Source of the DNA: Buddleja alternifolia
Taxonomy: Eukaryota > Streptophyta > Magnoliopsida > Lamiales > Scrophulariaceae
Length of the DNA: 64,000 nt
Direction of reading: 5' to 3'
Assembly (NCBI GenBank): GCA_019426215.1
Contig: CM033394.1
Span: forward strand, 13,164,195 to 13,228,194
Shown: in pieces, positions 10,515 to 22,248 of the stretch
Layout of the letters: the number at the start of each line of letters is the position of its first letter
Position numbering within the stretch: position 1 is the first letter of the stretch
The notes under the pieces: model-generated
What the model was told of the DNA's origin: nothing
Seen by the model: the letters and a program-made list of their open reading frames with translations, nothing else
Databases searched by the model: none
Program-made: the position numbers and the translations under genes

Positions 10515-13500
10515 ATGGTTAATAACCTGTTGGCAGTACTGCTTGAAAAGATGCTGATGAGGACGTGCAAGATAACTATAACAGGTGGATCAAGGATGAT
10601 GTCCGTGTTAAGGGTTATATGCTCAGCTCCATGAACAATGAGTTGCAGCGAACCCATGAAAACATGGAAGATTCCAGGGCTATATTGCTGCATCTCAAGG
10701 AGCTGTGTGGAGAGCATAGTAGGACTGCTCGGTATGACATATCGAGGGAGCTCTTTGGAGCAAGGATGGATGAAGGAGAAGACGTGGGAAATCATGTTCT
10801 GAAAATGATTTCCATGATCGAGATGTTGGAGGCTCTCGACTTTACTATGGATTTCCACCTTCAAACTAATCTCATTCTTCAATCACTTCCCAAATCCTTT
10901 TCGCAATTTATTGTGAACTTCAACATGAATGAGATTGAGTGCACAGTGGCTGGGCTGATGAACAATCTCTCAACTGCTCAAGGACAAATGAAGTCCAAGG
11001 GGAAGGAAGTTGCTTTAGCCATTTCTACTACGGGGCCATCAAAGCCCTACAAAAAGAAGAAATCCAAAGGCAAAAAGCAACTGGGAATATCCAAGGCCTC
11101 GAATGACATAGGGAAAGGCAAGGCACCTACGGTTAAGAAGTTCAAGGGCAGGGGCCCGAAAAAGATAGACATTTGCCTTCACTGCCGTGAGACTGGACAC
11201 TGGAAGCGTGACTGTCCTAAGCTGAAAGCTGAGCATGCTTCAGGTATAGAACTTAATGTTTTAGAAACAAATTGTTCTATGATTATATTTTCTACTTCTT
11301 GGATTCTAGACTCTGGGGCTAGTGCTCACGTATGTGTTTTGAATCAGGATCTGGAAAGAAGTAAAAAGCTGGAGGATCGAGAAGTGGTGATCAATGTTGG
11401 CAGCGGACATAGTGTAGCGGCCACTCACATTGGATCCACTTCCATTACTTTATTATCTGGACATTTAATTATTTTGGATGATTGCCTCGTTTTGCCCAAT
11501 GGGCTTAAGAATATTATTTCAATTCCTGCTTTAGTCAGAAAAGACTATTTGTTTTCCTTTATGAACAACTCTTGTGATATTTATTTTAGAAATACATGTG
11601 TTGGCACTGCATCTTTAATCAATGGTTTGTATTATGTTAATGTCCAGAATAAATGCACTGTAAATGCAATGACAAGGAAACGTGGTATGTCTGAAACAAA
11701 CCAAAAACTAATATGGCATTTGAGACTAGGTCATGCCGGGGAATTCAAGATCCACGAGTTAGAGAAGAATGGACTTATAGGTCCATTAGGGTCAGACCCC
11801 TATCCCACTTGTGAATCTTGCCTTTTAGGCAAGATGACTCGTTCCCCTTTCACAGGGCACTTTGAAAGAGCCACTGAAGTTTTAGGTTTAATACACACCG
11901 ACGTTTGTGGGCCTTTCTGGGAAATGGCCCGAGGAGGTTTTTAGTACTTCATTACATTCACAGACGACCATTCAAGGTACGGTCTGGTGTACTTAATGAA
12001 GTACAAGTCTGAATCCATTGAATGGTTCAAAAAATTCAAGGCTTTGGTTGAAAACCAGACTGGGCGACATAACAAGACACTTCGATCCGATCGAGGTGGT
12101 GAGTATATGAGCCCCGAATTTGCCGAGTTCTTAAGATTTTACAGCTAACTCCTCCGGCGACTCCACAACTGAATGGGGTAGCTGAGCATCGGAACCGAAC
12201 ATTGTTGGACATGGTTCGCTCCGTGCTCAGTTACACGGATCTAGCCATCTCACTGTGGGGTCATGCCTTGCTCACAGCTACACACATCCTGAACAAATGC
12301 CCCTCCAAATATTTCCCAAAAACACCATATGAGATGTGGTGTGGGAGGAAACCTAGTCTGAAATACATTAGGATATGAGGTTGCCCCGCATCTGTAAAGA
12401 AGACAAAGGTAGAGAAATTGGAGGCTAGGTCCATAAAAGGACGGTTCGTTGGTTATCCTGAGCATTCCATGGGATACCTATTTTACCTACATAATGATCA
12501 GAGAATCATCGTAGCCTTACAGGCATTCTTTCTCGAAGAAGAATTTATTCGAGAGGGAGGAACGGGTAGAAAAATTGTTCTGGAAGAACAGAATAAAGCT
12601 CCTTCGGAGAACACCGTTCAGGAGACCCGAACTGAACCAACCATGACACAACCGCCGAACTGAACCAACCATGACACAACCGTCAACGCGTCAGTCTGCT
12701 AGAGTATCTCAGCCGCTTGAGAGATATGGTTATCTGCTACAAGGAGAACATAATTTGTATGCTGTAGCAGAAGAAAACCATGGAGATGATCCCTCTAACT
12801 ATGACCAAGCGATGACGGATATGGATTCTGCAAAATGGCATGAAGCTATGAAAGTAGAGATGGATTCGATGTATTCAAAACAAGTCTGGACTCTAACAGA
12901 TCGCCCCAAGGGTATTGTACCCATTGGTTGCAAATGGATCTATAAGAGAAAGATTGGTCCGGATGGCAAGGTTGATACCTATAAGGCCAGACTAGTAGCG
13001 AAAGGGTATAGTTAAAAGGAGAGCATTGACTATGAGGAAACCTTTTCGGTTGTTGCCATGATCAAATCCATCAAGATTCTACTTGCCATAGCTGCACACC
13101 TAGATCATGAAATTTGGCAGATGGATGTGAAGACCGCATTCTTGAATGGATTCCTCAAGGAGGATATCTACATAGAGCAGCCCAAGCGTTTCATATCCGA
13201 TGCAGATTCTCATAAGGTTTGCAAAATGAATAGGTCCATTTATGGACTTAAACAGGCCTCTCGCAGTTGGAATCTTCGATTTGATGAAGAAGTTAGAAGC
13301 TATGGCTTCATCAAAAATGAAGATGAACCATGCATCTATAAAAAGGTCAGTGGGAGCAAGATATCATTCTTGGTACTATATGTAGATGACATTCTGCTTA
13401 TAGGAAATGATATAGGCTCGTTGACTGCGGTCAAGACATGGCTTTCAAGCACATTCTCCATGAAAGACTTGGGAGAAGCTACCTACATCCTTGGAATTCG

Positions 13501-14299
13501 CATCTACAGGGATAGAGCGAATAGGACGATAGGACTTTCCCATGACCTTTACCTAGAGAAAGTCCTGAAGCGATTTGGTATGGAAAACTCTAAGAGAGGT
13601 CTTTTGCTCATGAGACATGAAATTCATCTTTCTAAACCCATGAGTCCTCAAAGTGAGGAGGATCGAAAAGAGATGAGCATCGTACCCTATACCTCAGCAG
13701 TAGGGTGTCTTATGTATGCAATGTTATGCACGAGACCGGGCCTTGTTTATGCAGTAAGCGTAGTAAGTAGGTTTCAAGCTAACCTAGGCAAAGAGCATTG
13801 GATTACAGTGAAATGTATCCTGAAATACTTCAGAAGGACTAAGGATATGATTCTTATATATGGGAATGGAGAAATGAAAGTGGACGGTTACACCAATTCA
13901 GATTTGCAATCTGATATCGATGACTGAAAGTCCACTTCTGGGTTTATATTCACTCTCAACGGTGGAGCAGTGTCTTGGAAAAGTTCCAAGCAACGCACAA
14001 CTGACAATTCCATTACCGAGGCTGAATATGTGGCTACCTCAAAGGATGCCAAGGAAGTTGTTTGGATCAAGAAGTTCATGGCAGAACTTCAAGTGGTTCC
14101 TAGCGTGGAGCTACCGTTGCCACTATGGTGTGATAACAAATGAGCCATCGCGCAAGCTAGAGAACCAAGGTCTCACAATAAGTCCAACCACATAGAAAGA
14201 AGATATCACATCATTCAAGAGATAATTGGAATAGGCGACATTGTCGTGCAGAAAATAGCCTCAGCGGACAATATGGCTGACCCACTCGATTGGTATTAG
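10515..14299 (+). pseudogene. Copia-B gag-pol polyprotein, decayed
   Basis: This encoded capsid and replication enzymes of a copia element. The ATG at 10515 starts gag, but a deletion of the N-terminal part shifts frame before about 10553. From there follow a UBN2-type gag, a CCHC knuckle CLHCRETGHWKRDC (near 11175), protease with WILDSGASAH (near 11300), the integrase HHCC region (WHLRLGHA; CESCLLGKM), integrase HTDVCGP and RSDRGGEY, RT with YVDDILLIGND (near 13385) and RNase H. Breaks: TAG 11942-11944, frame change near 12135, TGA 12376-12378, a frameshifting 28 bp duplication at 12629-12684, TAA 13013-13015, TGA 13924-13926 and TGA 14141-14143. The frame ends early at a TAG (14297-14299) just after the ADPL motif. 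Several stops are one C-to-T or G-to-A step from the expected codon. Confidence 0.92.
12629..12684 (+). repeat. 28 bp tandem duplication inside Copia-B pol
   Basis: The unit containing ACTGAACCAACCATGACACA occurs twice in direct succession. Its length is not a multiple of three, so it shifts the frame and brings in the TGA at 12661-12663. Confidence 0.9.
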
Positions 14300-14325
14300 A
14301 TACCATAGCGATCGGCATTGAGTGC

Positions 14326-14336
14326 AAGTGGGAGAT
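14326..14336 (+). other. Copia-B polypurine tract
   Basis: AAGTGGGAGAT directly before the LTR start TGTTAGGTG; the primer for plus-strand DNA synthesis. The same tract stands at 34251-34261 in Copia-E. Confidence 0.9.
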
Positions 14337-15723
14337 TGTTAGGTGTATGCCCTCGATGCCAACGAGGAAATAGATTGTATAGGGCACTTCATTATGTTGT
14401 ACAAACAATTTTATTCTATTTATAAAAAGGCAATTATCTTTTTGTTCATATAAATCTGTATGGCATTAACAAGTATTGAACAAACAGTCCATGTGTATCA
14501 AGGAGGACTTTCCACTCCTTATGGAATAAGGATATGGCACTAGAAGAGTCTAGTACTTGATCACATAAAGGGGTTCGCAAGTCGAGGAATCTTAATTGGG
14601 CATTAAGAGTCGACTTGTATGACACATGCTCTGACAAGGAATGCCAGTCGAGCACTATTAGATAGTGAGATCTTGTGCCATAGATATATCAATGGAATTG
14701 ATATATTCGAACACGACTCATAGTAATCTGACCACATGGGTATTTACTCGGTGACTGTCAATGATTAGATTACTGATCATAATAACATGCGTGAGTCTTA
14801 GACCTGGGGGATCACGATCAATGTGCTTATAGCATTAGATACCAATTCACCCGTTGGCACAATCATATGAGTCTTATACTCATATGGCATTTATGATCTA
14901 GAGGTTCGTAATGACACAATCCATTTTGTACTCGATTGGGCTACGATGTGGGTCCACGGGACTGGCTAGGTCACACCCACATCCCTTGGTATCCTCCCAT
15001 TGCTAGTCGAAGCTAACCTAGAGAGTCGCGCTATAAGAAGTAAACGGGATATCTTTATGTATTCGTTGTAAGGGCATTTTGGTGATTTGTCATTGGATGG
15101 TCGAATTAAATAAAAGGAAGAATTGATTTAACTAATTGTTTAATTAGATTAAATGATAATTAATTAAATCAATAATTCAAGTATTAAATTAATTAGATTA
15201 ATTAATTATTTGAATTTAAAAGAATTGATTAATTAATTAATTATGTGCTTAATTGGATTTAAACTAGATTAATTAATTAAAAGATGGACTAAGTTGACTG
15301 GGCCAACTTAGCCCATCTGGATCATCCACTAGGGCCCTAAGAGGCGCCCACTATGGGCCTTAGGATTCGAGGATTTATTTAATCCTCAAACTCCTAGGTA
15401 AAAGTAGAATTCAATTATCCGCCTAACACGTACAGAAAAGAAAACCCCTACTCCTCTTCTCTGCCTAGCTGTTTTTCACAAGGAGAGAGGAATCCGGAGA
15501 ATTCAAGCTTACTTCGCGTGAAGCTCTAGAGACAGGAGTCCCGGGGATTGCTGTAGTAGATTGTAGATCAAGAATCGAATCACGCTTCAATCAAGGTAAT
15601 TCGATTTTATGATTAATGTTCTTGAAATATGAAAAAAAATCATCAACAACCATAAAGTGATTCAACCTTAGGAATCCGGCATGTTTTAATTTTTCGTTGT
15701 GTTTCGATCAAGGATTCCTAACA
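14337..15723 (+). repeat. Copia-B 3' LTR (1387 bp)
   Basis: Starts TGTTAGGTGTATGCCCTCG after the polypurine tract and ends ATTCCTAACA, which gives TG...CA ends. It begins with the GTATGCCCTCGATGCC phrase that related LTRs share at 17151, 40471 and 47592. Confidence 0.88.
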
Positions 15724-17150
15724 ATGGTGATCAAGCACATGTAAGTAGAATAAGTACACATTCACACCACATAGCAACACATGAATTGATTCAAACAACC
15801 AACTGTTAAATAGATACTTCACAAATACGCCTTCACATTGCCCTAGTGTTACAGATCTAGCTCAAAATCAGTGGTACAAAGGAATCTAAGGTAAACGTGT
15901 ATATATTGATAAATAAAGATGTAATGAAAGCAATCAATAAATCCCTAGTACACTTGATTGATGGTGAAATCGAGTTCAAAACCTCAATCCCTTGTGATTC
16001 TTCCTTTTTCTTCCTCTAAAATGTGAAGTATGAAGTTGGATTTTGTCCTAAGAAGTGCCTCCAAAAGCCAACCCTAGACACTCATTTTCATTTAGTATTT
16101 TTAGGCCTCAAAACAGAGTATCGATGCCCAGGCACCGATCAATTGGTGCTCAAGCTTAACACGGACGGATGTCGACGCCCAGGTGCCAATTAGGCAGCGC
16201 TCAGGCATGGGTGAAGTGGCTCCTAGGTGCTGCTGTGCGTGCTTCTGCTCATTTGTTCTCCTCTTTGGTGCCCAGGCGTGATGTGGTTGGCCCCTAGGCA
16301 TGGGTGTGCGAAGCACTCTGGCCAAAAACTTGTTTCCGCATCATTTTTCTGCCCCTTCTTCGATTGTATCAAACTAAGACCTGAAATCACTAAACGCACA
16401 AATTAAACGCACGAGTGGTAAGAATCAGGCGATAATTGAATCTAAAAAACTTAAAACGAAGGGCCTAAAATACTTAAAAACGACTCTTATCGCCCTTTAA
16501 ACAATCAAACGTACAATTTACCCCCTCAGTAATTTAACATGACAATTAGCTCTCTTTCAATATATTATGAATACCCAGAAGTACCCTGGCCATTAATTTT
16601 ATTTTCTTTTTTCATCATAATTCTCTTTTTTTTCCTCTTTATTGTTATCATTTCTGTGTTCTTAGGATTACATTTATTGGGTAGGATTGATACAAGTTGA
16701 ATAAATGGGAGGAGATGGTTGCAAGTTGTAGGGTGTTGGTGGCTATTTAGGGGTTTGTGTCCTGGGTCGCAAAAGTTGGGGGCAGGCAATAAGTTAAAGG
16801 GTATTTATGGCAATACAAAATGTTTTGAAATGAGTTAGGGGTGCATGTTACGTTGGTAGTTCGGGGGGTTACAATACATAGTCTATAGTTCAAGGGGGTA
16901 AAATATCTCTTTTTCTGAAACGGCATTATTTTCTTATTTTTAAAATTATGAAAAAGATTACTTTTTAAAAGAAGAGATGCAAATAAAATTTATTTCTTCA
17001 AATTTACTCAAAATAAAGTGTTACGCCATGAGAATAATATAACATTTTAATACAATGAGTTAAAAACAAAATATACAAGCCAATTTTTCCGTTCTGAATA
17101 GTTATCATATGTGTTTATGCACTTAATTAAACTCAAGTTATGGAGACTCT
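15724..17150. other. Unassigned sequence between Copia-B and Copia-C
   Basis: No coding region recognised. 16110-16310 is less AT-rich and holds several CCCAGGC/CCTAGGC words (near 16125, 16170, 16263, 16290). Similar words occur in Gypsy-F (22455) and the Copia-E leader (29110). Base 17150 was next to 46224 before Copia-C inserted, so this may belong to the same older element as 46224 onward. Confidence 0.4.
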
Positions 17151-17509
17151 TGTTAGGATTATGCCCTCAGATGCCATAGAGGATAGAATATGTAGGACAT
17201 CTATCTTGTATTGAACTTAAATCATAATTTTTAAAAGGCATTACTTAGTTTTTCACTTAATTCTTATTTGCATCTATAAGTTGTGTAAAACCGCTTTGCA
17301 CTTGTTTCATTGCGATCCCTCAACTTCCTATGGGATAGGTAGATAGGCACTAGAGAGAACGACCTTGATTACTAAAACTAGTTCGCAAGTTATATGAAGA
17401 CTTTAATGGGCAAATAAAGACTTCGAATACTTGTACAATCTTAGCTCTGACATGGGAGTGCCTGTCTGGTATCATGGGATGATAGGAGATTGAGATTGTA
17501 GGCACGTCA
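17151..17509 (+). repeat. Copia-C 5' LTR, first part
   Basis: Starts TGTTAGGATTATGCCCTCAG, as does the 3' LTR at 40471. It is cut at 17509 by LTR-D; the target duplication CGTCA (17505-17509) recurs at 37440-37444. Confidence 0.88.
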
Positions 17510-18591
17510 ATTTGGGTTGACTCATTCCCTCAGGTGGCTCGTGGCAGCGGAAATTAAAATTTTACAAAAGTAAAGGTACAACCACCCGAAAACAGGAATA
17601 TGGAGTTGGTTCGATCGAATTTGATAAGGAGCTAAGCGAAATTATACCTTTCAAAAATTTCGTTTCACCTCGTACTTTGGATCTCAGCAACCTTGTGGTG
17701 CAAAACCACACAATTTCCCTTGGGTGAGAAATTGCCCGTCGTCTTCTCGTATCTCCCCGTTTAGAGTGCTCCAAGCGTCGCACCTCTAAGATGTATCCAC
17801 ACCTCGTTCAAGTCACCAATTGTCTTACCTTGCATGCTAGACAACAAAACAATTCTAAGCTTAACTTAGGCTTCATTATGTGAAGCATAGGAATATATTC
17901 TAAGCCGCTTAATTCAACACATGAATAGAACGACGTCTTGTTGGAAAGAGGAAGAAGGTGGCCGATTTTTAGGTCTAAGAGAGGGGGGGCGGATTTTCCA
18001 GCAATTATAATTCTCAATTTTAGTCTTCTTCATCTCTTATTTATAGGTGAAGATTACCTAGAGTCCAATTAGGAAAAGAAAACTTCCTTTCTCCTAAACT
18101 CTCTAGTAATCCTCATCCTATGAAGACTTGGAGGAGGCAAAAACTCTTTTCCTCCTCCACCACATAAAAAAACCGCCCCTTCCCTTATTTTACTCATAAA
18201 AATCGGTCAACACAAGTCAATTGGACTCTAGGATTTAATTTTGACTTCTCAATTTAATTATAGGCTCAACCCATCAACTAAATAAAAGTCAAATTAAATC
18301 TAACCAATTAATTCCAACATTTATTTATTTAACTTGGGCTCTACCCAATTAAATAAAATACTTGGACTCTACTAGGTCCATTAATTTAATTAATTTTACA
18401 AGATTAATTAAAAGAGTAAAATTAATTGAACCCTTCAATTAATTTATATTCCATATTAGGAAAGTACTACACTTTCCTAATTCCCTCAATTTCCTCGAAA
18501 TTGATTAATCACATCTATTCAAGTAGTGACTCTCTCGAGTTAGTGTGTGACCCCTTAGGCTCGTTTCTATCTAGTAGTAAGCACATCTTCC
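17510..18591 (-). repeat. Solo LTR-D, 3' half
   Basis: Reverse complement of the 3' half of the Copia-E LTR (compare 27610-28695). With 36410-37439 it makes up about 2.11 kb, a full LTR of this family, flanked by CGTCA. No internal region is attached, so it is a solo LTR left by LTR-LTR recombination. Its terminal two bases are altered (AT in place of TG). It is split by Copia-E; the duplication is CTTCC at 18587-18591. Confidence 0.87.
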
Positions 18592-19000
18592 TGTTAGAGT
18601 TAGTTCCCGGCGCACCAATTATACGACGCCATTTTTGGTAATAGTAACTCTAGAGTTGAACAATCGTTTTCATATAAATAAAGTCAATCTCTTTTATATG
18701 TGTGGCATGTCTTTATTCTTAAATTAGTTTTTACTTTGGCTTAGAATAAAGTCCCGAAGGATCACACATAGCTATGGGACATCATTGCACATTGGGTGTG
18801 GCAATAATGGAACATGTCTCGAAGGCTGTGATCTTTAAACATTGTTCCAAGTCGTGAAAGGGTTCATCGAGATAAACGGGTATCGATGCAACCCAAAAGA
18901 CTTGCTCATATGATGCACACTCTGGTAGAAGTGTATCTCGTTCCATAGATACTGGCACGGTGAAAGCCAATGCATATATGAGGGTTGCCATTGTGGTAAT
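18592..19000 (+). repeat. Copia-E 5' LTR, first part
   Basis: Begins TGTTAGAGTTAG and matches 34262-34670 closely. It is interrupted at GTAAT by Gypsy-F; the 3' LTR has the uninterrupted site at 34665-34675. Confidence 0.92.
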
Positions 19001-20937
19001 TGATAAGAGGTGTTTTTACGTGTTTTTAAGATCGTAATTCTTATGATTTGGATTCACTTATTGCTTAAATCATATCACATTTGCATTTAATAGGTGTGTT
19101 AAGTGAATACAGGTAATAAATGAGAATACATGAAGAAAAGGGAAGAAAAAGGATGTACAAAACAAGTTCAAGCATGTTTTTCAACACCTAGGCGCTTTAT
19201 GCATCTCCTACCACATTCGAGCGATAATTCCGTACATTTAGAGACCGACTTAGACAAAGTTTCCTTCTACAAAGTTTTAGATGTATGTCTTAGCTTCAAA
19301 TGGGAACTTGAAACATCTAAATCGGAGGTCTATAGAGATAATTGTGAAGGAAATACGATTGCTGCGCCGAACAGAAAAATACATGTGCGAAGATACGCCC
19401 CAACGCCCTCCTAGTCATGCCTAGGCATGGATAGTCCGAATGTTACTCCTTTTCAGCCTAAATTCCAGCATTATATGATGGTTAAGAATCAATTTTGGCC
19501 ATAATTCAGCACATGTGTTGAGGGGTTGTCATAAGTGTGTTTCTTGGTAGATTTACTTTATGGGCGCCAAATCAGAAACAACCTCCATGTTGAAACATAA
19601 TTTAGGTATACTTAGAGACCTAATTGGACAAAATGTCCTTCTGCAAAGTTGTAGATCTATGTGTTAGCTTCACATGGGGACTTGAATCATCCAATTTGGA
19701 GATCCGTGGAAAATTTTATGAGGAAAATACTAAGACTGCACTGGAAAGCAAGAAAATGGCAGCATGCATGTGTTTTGTTGAAGTTTTCACATGGTTATGC
19801 TTGGTGGAATTCTTAAGGGCCGAAAGTTTAGCATTTTTTTGCTGGTTGGAATCTTAAAATCCAAACTTTAAGCATCACCTTAGGTGGAATTCTCATTGGG
19901 GAACTTTAATGGGAATTCTTAATGCATACTTTAGTGGAATTTTGGCTATAAAAGGAGAGGGAACCCATACTCTTCATCATTCACTATCAATTTCAGATTC
20001 TTAGAGGAGAGGGGGGCAGCCCCTAATCTGATTTCTCCACCATTCATCACCATTCTTCATCACTCTTGGAGGGGAAAACTAGAGGAAGGAAAAGGGCTTG
20101 GGGATTGAAGGCTCAACTTCAAGATCCATCATTATTCACTTTTGAGGGAGTTTTTATAGCTTTTCATTTCAATTATGTCTATGAACATGTGTATTAATTC
20201 ATTTATGTTTTTCATATTATCCATTATGAACTAAATTCATAAGACTAGGGCCATGTAAGGCCAAATTGTGATATATGCTTATAATAGATGATTGTTGAGG
20301 TTGTTCTTATATTGTTATGTGATGTGAATTTGTGTTTTTGCCTATCTTGCATATACTTGATCACTATATGTTAGAATCTTATGCCTAGGTTAATATTTCG
20401 GGAGAAAATTAACTTAGGGTGCAAGAAATTCACATCATGACCCGTAACTAATGAGGAATTGCCCTAGACATAGGTAAAGATTCCCGGGTGAAGTTGTTCG
20501 ATTCAAATCGAGTGAACTCTAGTACATTAATGCATGTTTAGTGGTTAGATTTCCGGATAGGAATATTTGGGAAATCACGATCTAAGCATAGGAGTTTATA
20601 CGCGAGACATCGGTTATTCTCTACCCTCGGAGTTCTCACCATAACAATATAAGCGTAATCCTTCAACTAGAATCTTTATAAGTATAATTGATCAATTTGA
20701 ACCTAGCATGTGCCTTAGTCTCCCTTTATAATTGGTTTTAAGTCACTTGTGCAACCTTGTTCTTATCTTACGCGTTTCACACTCATTTTACCTTTATTGT
20801 ATTGATCTTTGTTGTTATAAAATCGTAAACTAGAATTCAAGTCCTTGTGGTTCGACAATCCGGACTTCTCGTCCACTTTTATTACTACACACGACTAGTG
20901 CACTTGCTATTATAGCACGTTAGCTTTTAGCGTGTCA
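19001..20937 (+). repeat. Gypsy-F 5' LTR
   Basis: 1937 bp. TATA box TATAAAA at 19947-19953. A module of about 80 bp (CCTTCTRCAAAGTT-TAGATSTATGT...TTAGCTTC) occurs twice inside it, near 19253-19330 and 19626-19705. Short open frames at 19130-19414 and 19624-19857 lie in U3 and are not called. Confidence 0.95.
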
Positions 20938-20943
20938 AGTTTT

Positions 20944-20961
20944 TGGCGCCGTTGCCGGGGA
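20944..20961 (+). other. Gypsy-F primer binding site (tRNA-Asp)
   Basis: TGGCGCCGTTGCCGGGGA lies six bases after the LTR end. It is complementary to the 3' end of plant tRNA-Asp(GUC) with CCA, as used by Athila and relatives. Confidence 0.9.
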
Positions 20962-21096
20962 CTTGTTCATTTTAGTTTTTGATTTTTCATTTAAATTTTC
21001 ATAATTCTTTGTTTTTCGTTTATTTGTAACCTTTCTTTTATTTTATTATTCTAATTTTTTTTCTTGTGTTTATTTGTTAGGTGTAATTTGTGGTGC

Positions 21097-22209
21097 ATGA
21101 CCCGCTCTTCTAACGAGCCCCTATACAATTTTGAGCCAGAGATAGAGCGTGTTCTTCGATCTAGTAGACAAGCTCGAGAAATGGCCGACAATCTAAATCC
21201 AAATGGAAATTTTCCCGACATAAATCTTCCGGAAAACAGGGAATGGCTGCAAAATCTTTTCCAAGCTATGCAACCGGCACCTCCTCAAAGACTTCCATCG
21301 GTCCAGGAAAGTCTACCTCCAAGGGTCCACACCATACCGGGGCCCGTAATCTTTCCAAATTTCTTTGCACCAAATTATCACATTCCGTCACACATCTTTA
21401 GCATGGTGCAAAACGAACCCTTCTATGGAGAGCCCCATGAATCACCTCATGAGCATTTGGAGACTTTAGACGACACTCTCATGACTACCCAATTTCATCC
21501 ACGGGATCTCGATACAATTCGTCTAAGAGTCTTCCACTTCTCATTAAAGGAAAGGGCGACCATGTGGTACAAGTCTCTACCACCCCAATCCATCACAACA
21601 TGGGGACAAATGGTTGATGCCTTTTTGAGCAAATTCATTCCATCCTCCAAAATCAACGAGCTAAGGAGCAATATTAAAGAGTTTAAACAAGGGAATCATG
21701 AGTCCTTAGCCGAGGCATGGGCTAGATATAAAAACATGCTCCGAAAATGCCCGGATCACAACCTAAAGTTGAGCGAGCAAGTACCACGATTCCATGATGG
21801 AGTTCGATCGCGCATCCAAAATAGGCTCAATGCCGGCGCCGGTGGTGATCTCCTTGGGCTCGATTGCCAAAGTGTGTGGGACAAGATTGAGCAATTAGCC
21901 CGGGAAGATGAACTCTATCCCGATGATGAAGAAGTCACACCCACCAGAAAAATTGCTTGTGTTCAAGAAGAAGCTTTGGAAACAATGGTTGGCAATGTTA
22001 ACTATGTTGGAAATGCCAATCGACCTCAATTGAACTTCCATGTGCCCGAAAATTTTCCAAGGAGGCCCAATCCGGCACAAAATGCCCATCCCGGCGTCTA
22101 TCAAGCACCAAGGCCCCCATTCAACAATAACCAAGCTCAAAGGCAAGGTAATCCTCATGTACAAAGGCAAGTTAGGCCTCCTACAACCGATGAACGTCTT
22201 GATGAGTAA
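21097..22209 (+). CDS. gag: Gypsy-F Gag (Athila-like capsid protein)
   Basis: A 370-residue capsid protein from the ATG at 21097; the frame is open further upstream, but this ATG starts MTRSSNEP, a usual Athila Gag start. Residues 140-230 hold the Retrotrans_gag core (RVFHFSLKERATMWYKSL, then TTWGQMVDAFLSKF), followed by IEQLAREDELYPDDEE and a proline/asparagine-rich tail. There is no CCHC knuckle. It would assemble the particle that packages element RNA. A single TAA (22207-22209) separates it from the protease, which continues in the same frame; it could be read through or be a C-to-T change of CAA. The frame is otherwise clean, unlike every other gag here, in line with the young LTRs. Confidence 0.9.
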   Translation: MTRSSNEPLYNFEPEIERVLRSSRQAREMADNLNPNGNFPDINLPENREWLQNLFQAMQPAPPQRLPSVQESLPPRVHTIPGPVIFPNFFAPNYHIPSHIFSMVQNEPFYGEPHESPHEHLETLDDTLMTTQFHPRDLDTIRLRVFHFSLKERATMWYKSLPPQSITTWGQMVDAFLSKFIPSSKINELRSNIKEFKQGNHESLAEAWARYKNMLRKCPDHNLKLSEQVPRFHDGVRSRIQNRLNAGAGGDLLGLDCQSVWDKIEQLAREDELYPDDEEVTPTRKIACVQEEALETMVGNVNYVGNANRPQLNFHVPENFPRRPNPAQNAHPGVYQAPRPPFNNNQAQRQGNPHVQRQVRPPTTDERLDE

Positions 22210-22248
22210 ATAAAGAAATCGGATTCAGCAATCAACGAACTCCGTACT

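Larger units (their letters stand above)
7845..15723 (+). mobile_element. Copia-B, Ty1/copia retrotransposon with shortened 5' LTR
   Basis: Order: 5' LTR remainder 7845-8253, PBS at 8254, leader to 10514, gag-pol remnant 10515-14299, polypurine tract 14326-14336, 3' LTR 14337-15723. The two LTRs match from about 7845 rightwards at a constant offset of about 7470. No target duplication can be tested because the 5' end is lost. Gag and pol motifs resemble the Tork/TAR part of copia; the lineage is not certain. Confidence 0.85.

Noticed and set aside
15724..17150. Host gene or tRNA gene
   Set aside because: No exon-like coding stretch or cloverleaf recognised in either strand.
19130..19414. 94-codon open frame in the Gypsy-F LTR (copy at 25150-25434)
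   Set aside because: Lies in U3 upstream of the TATA box; the pair differs at codon-changing sites without bias; no known domain.
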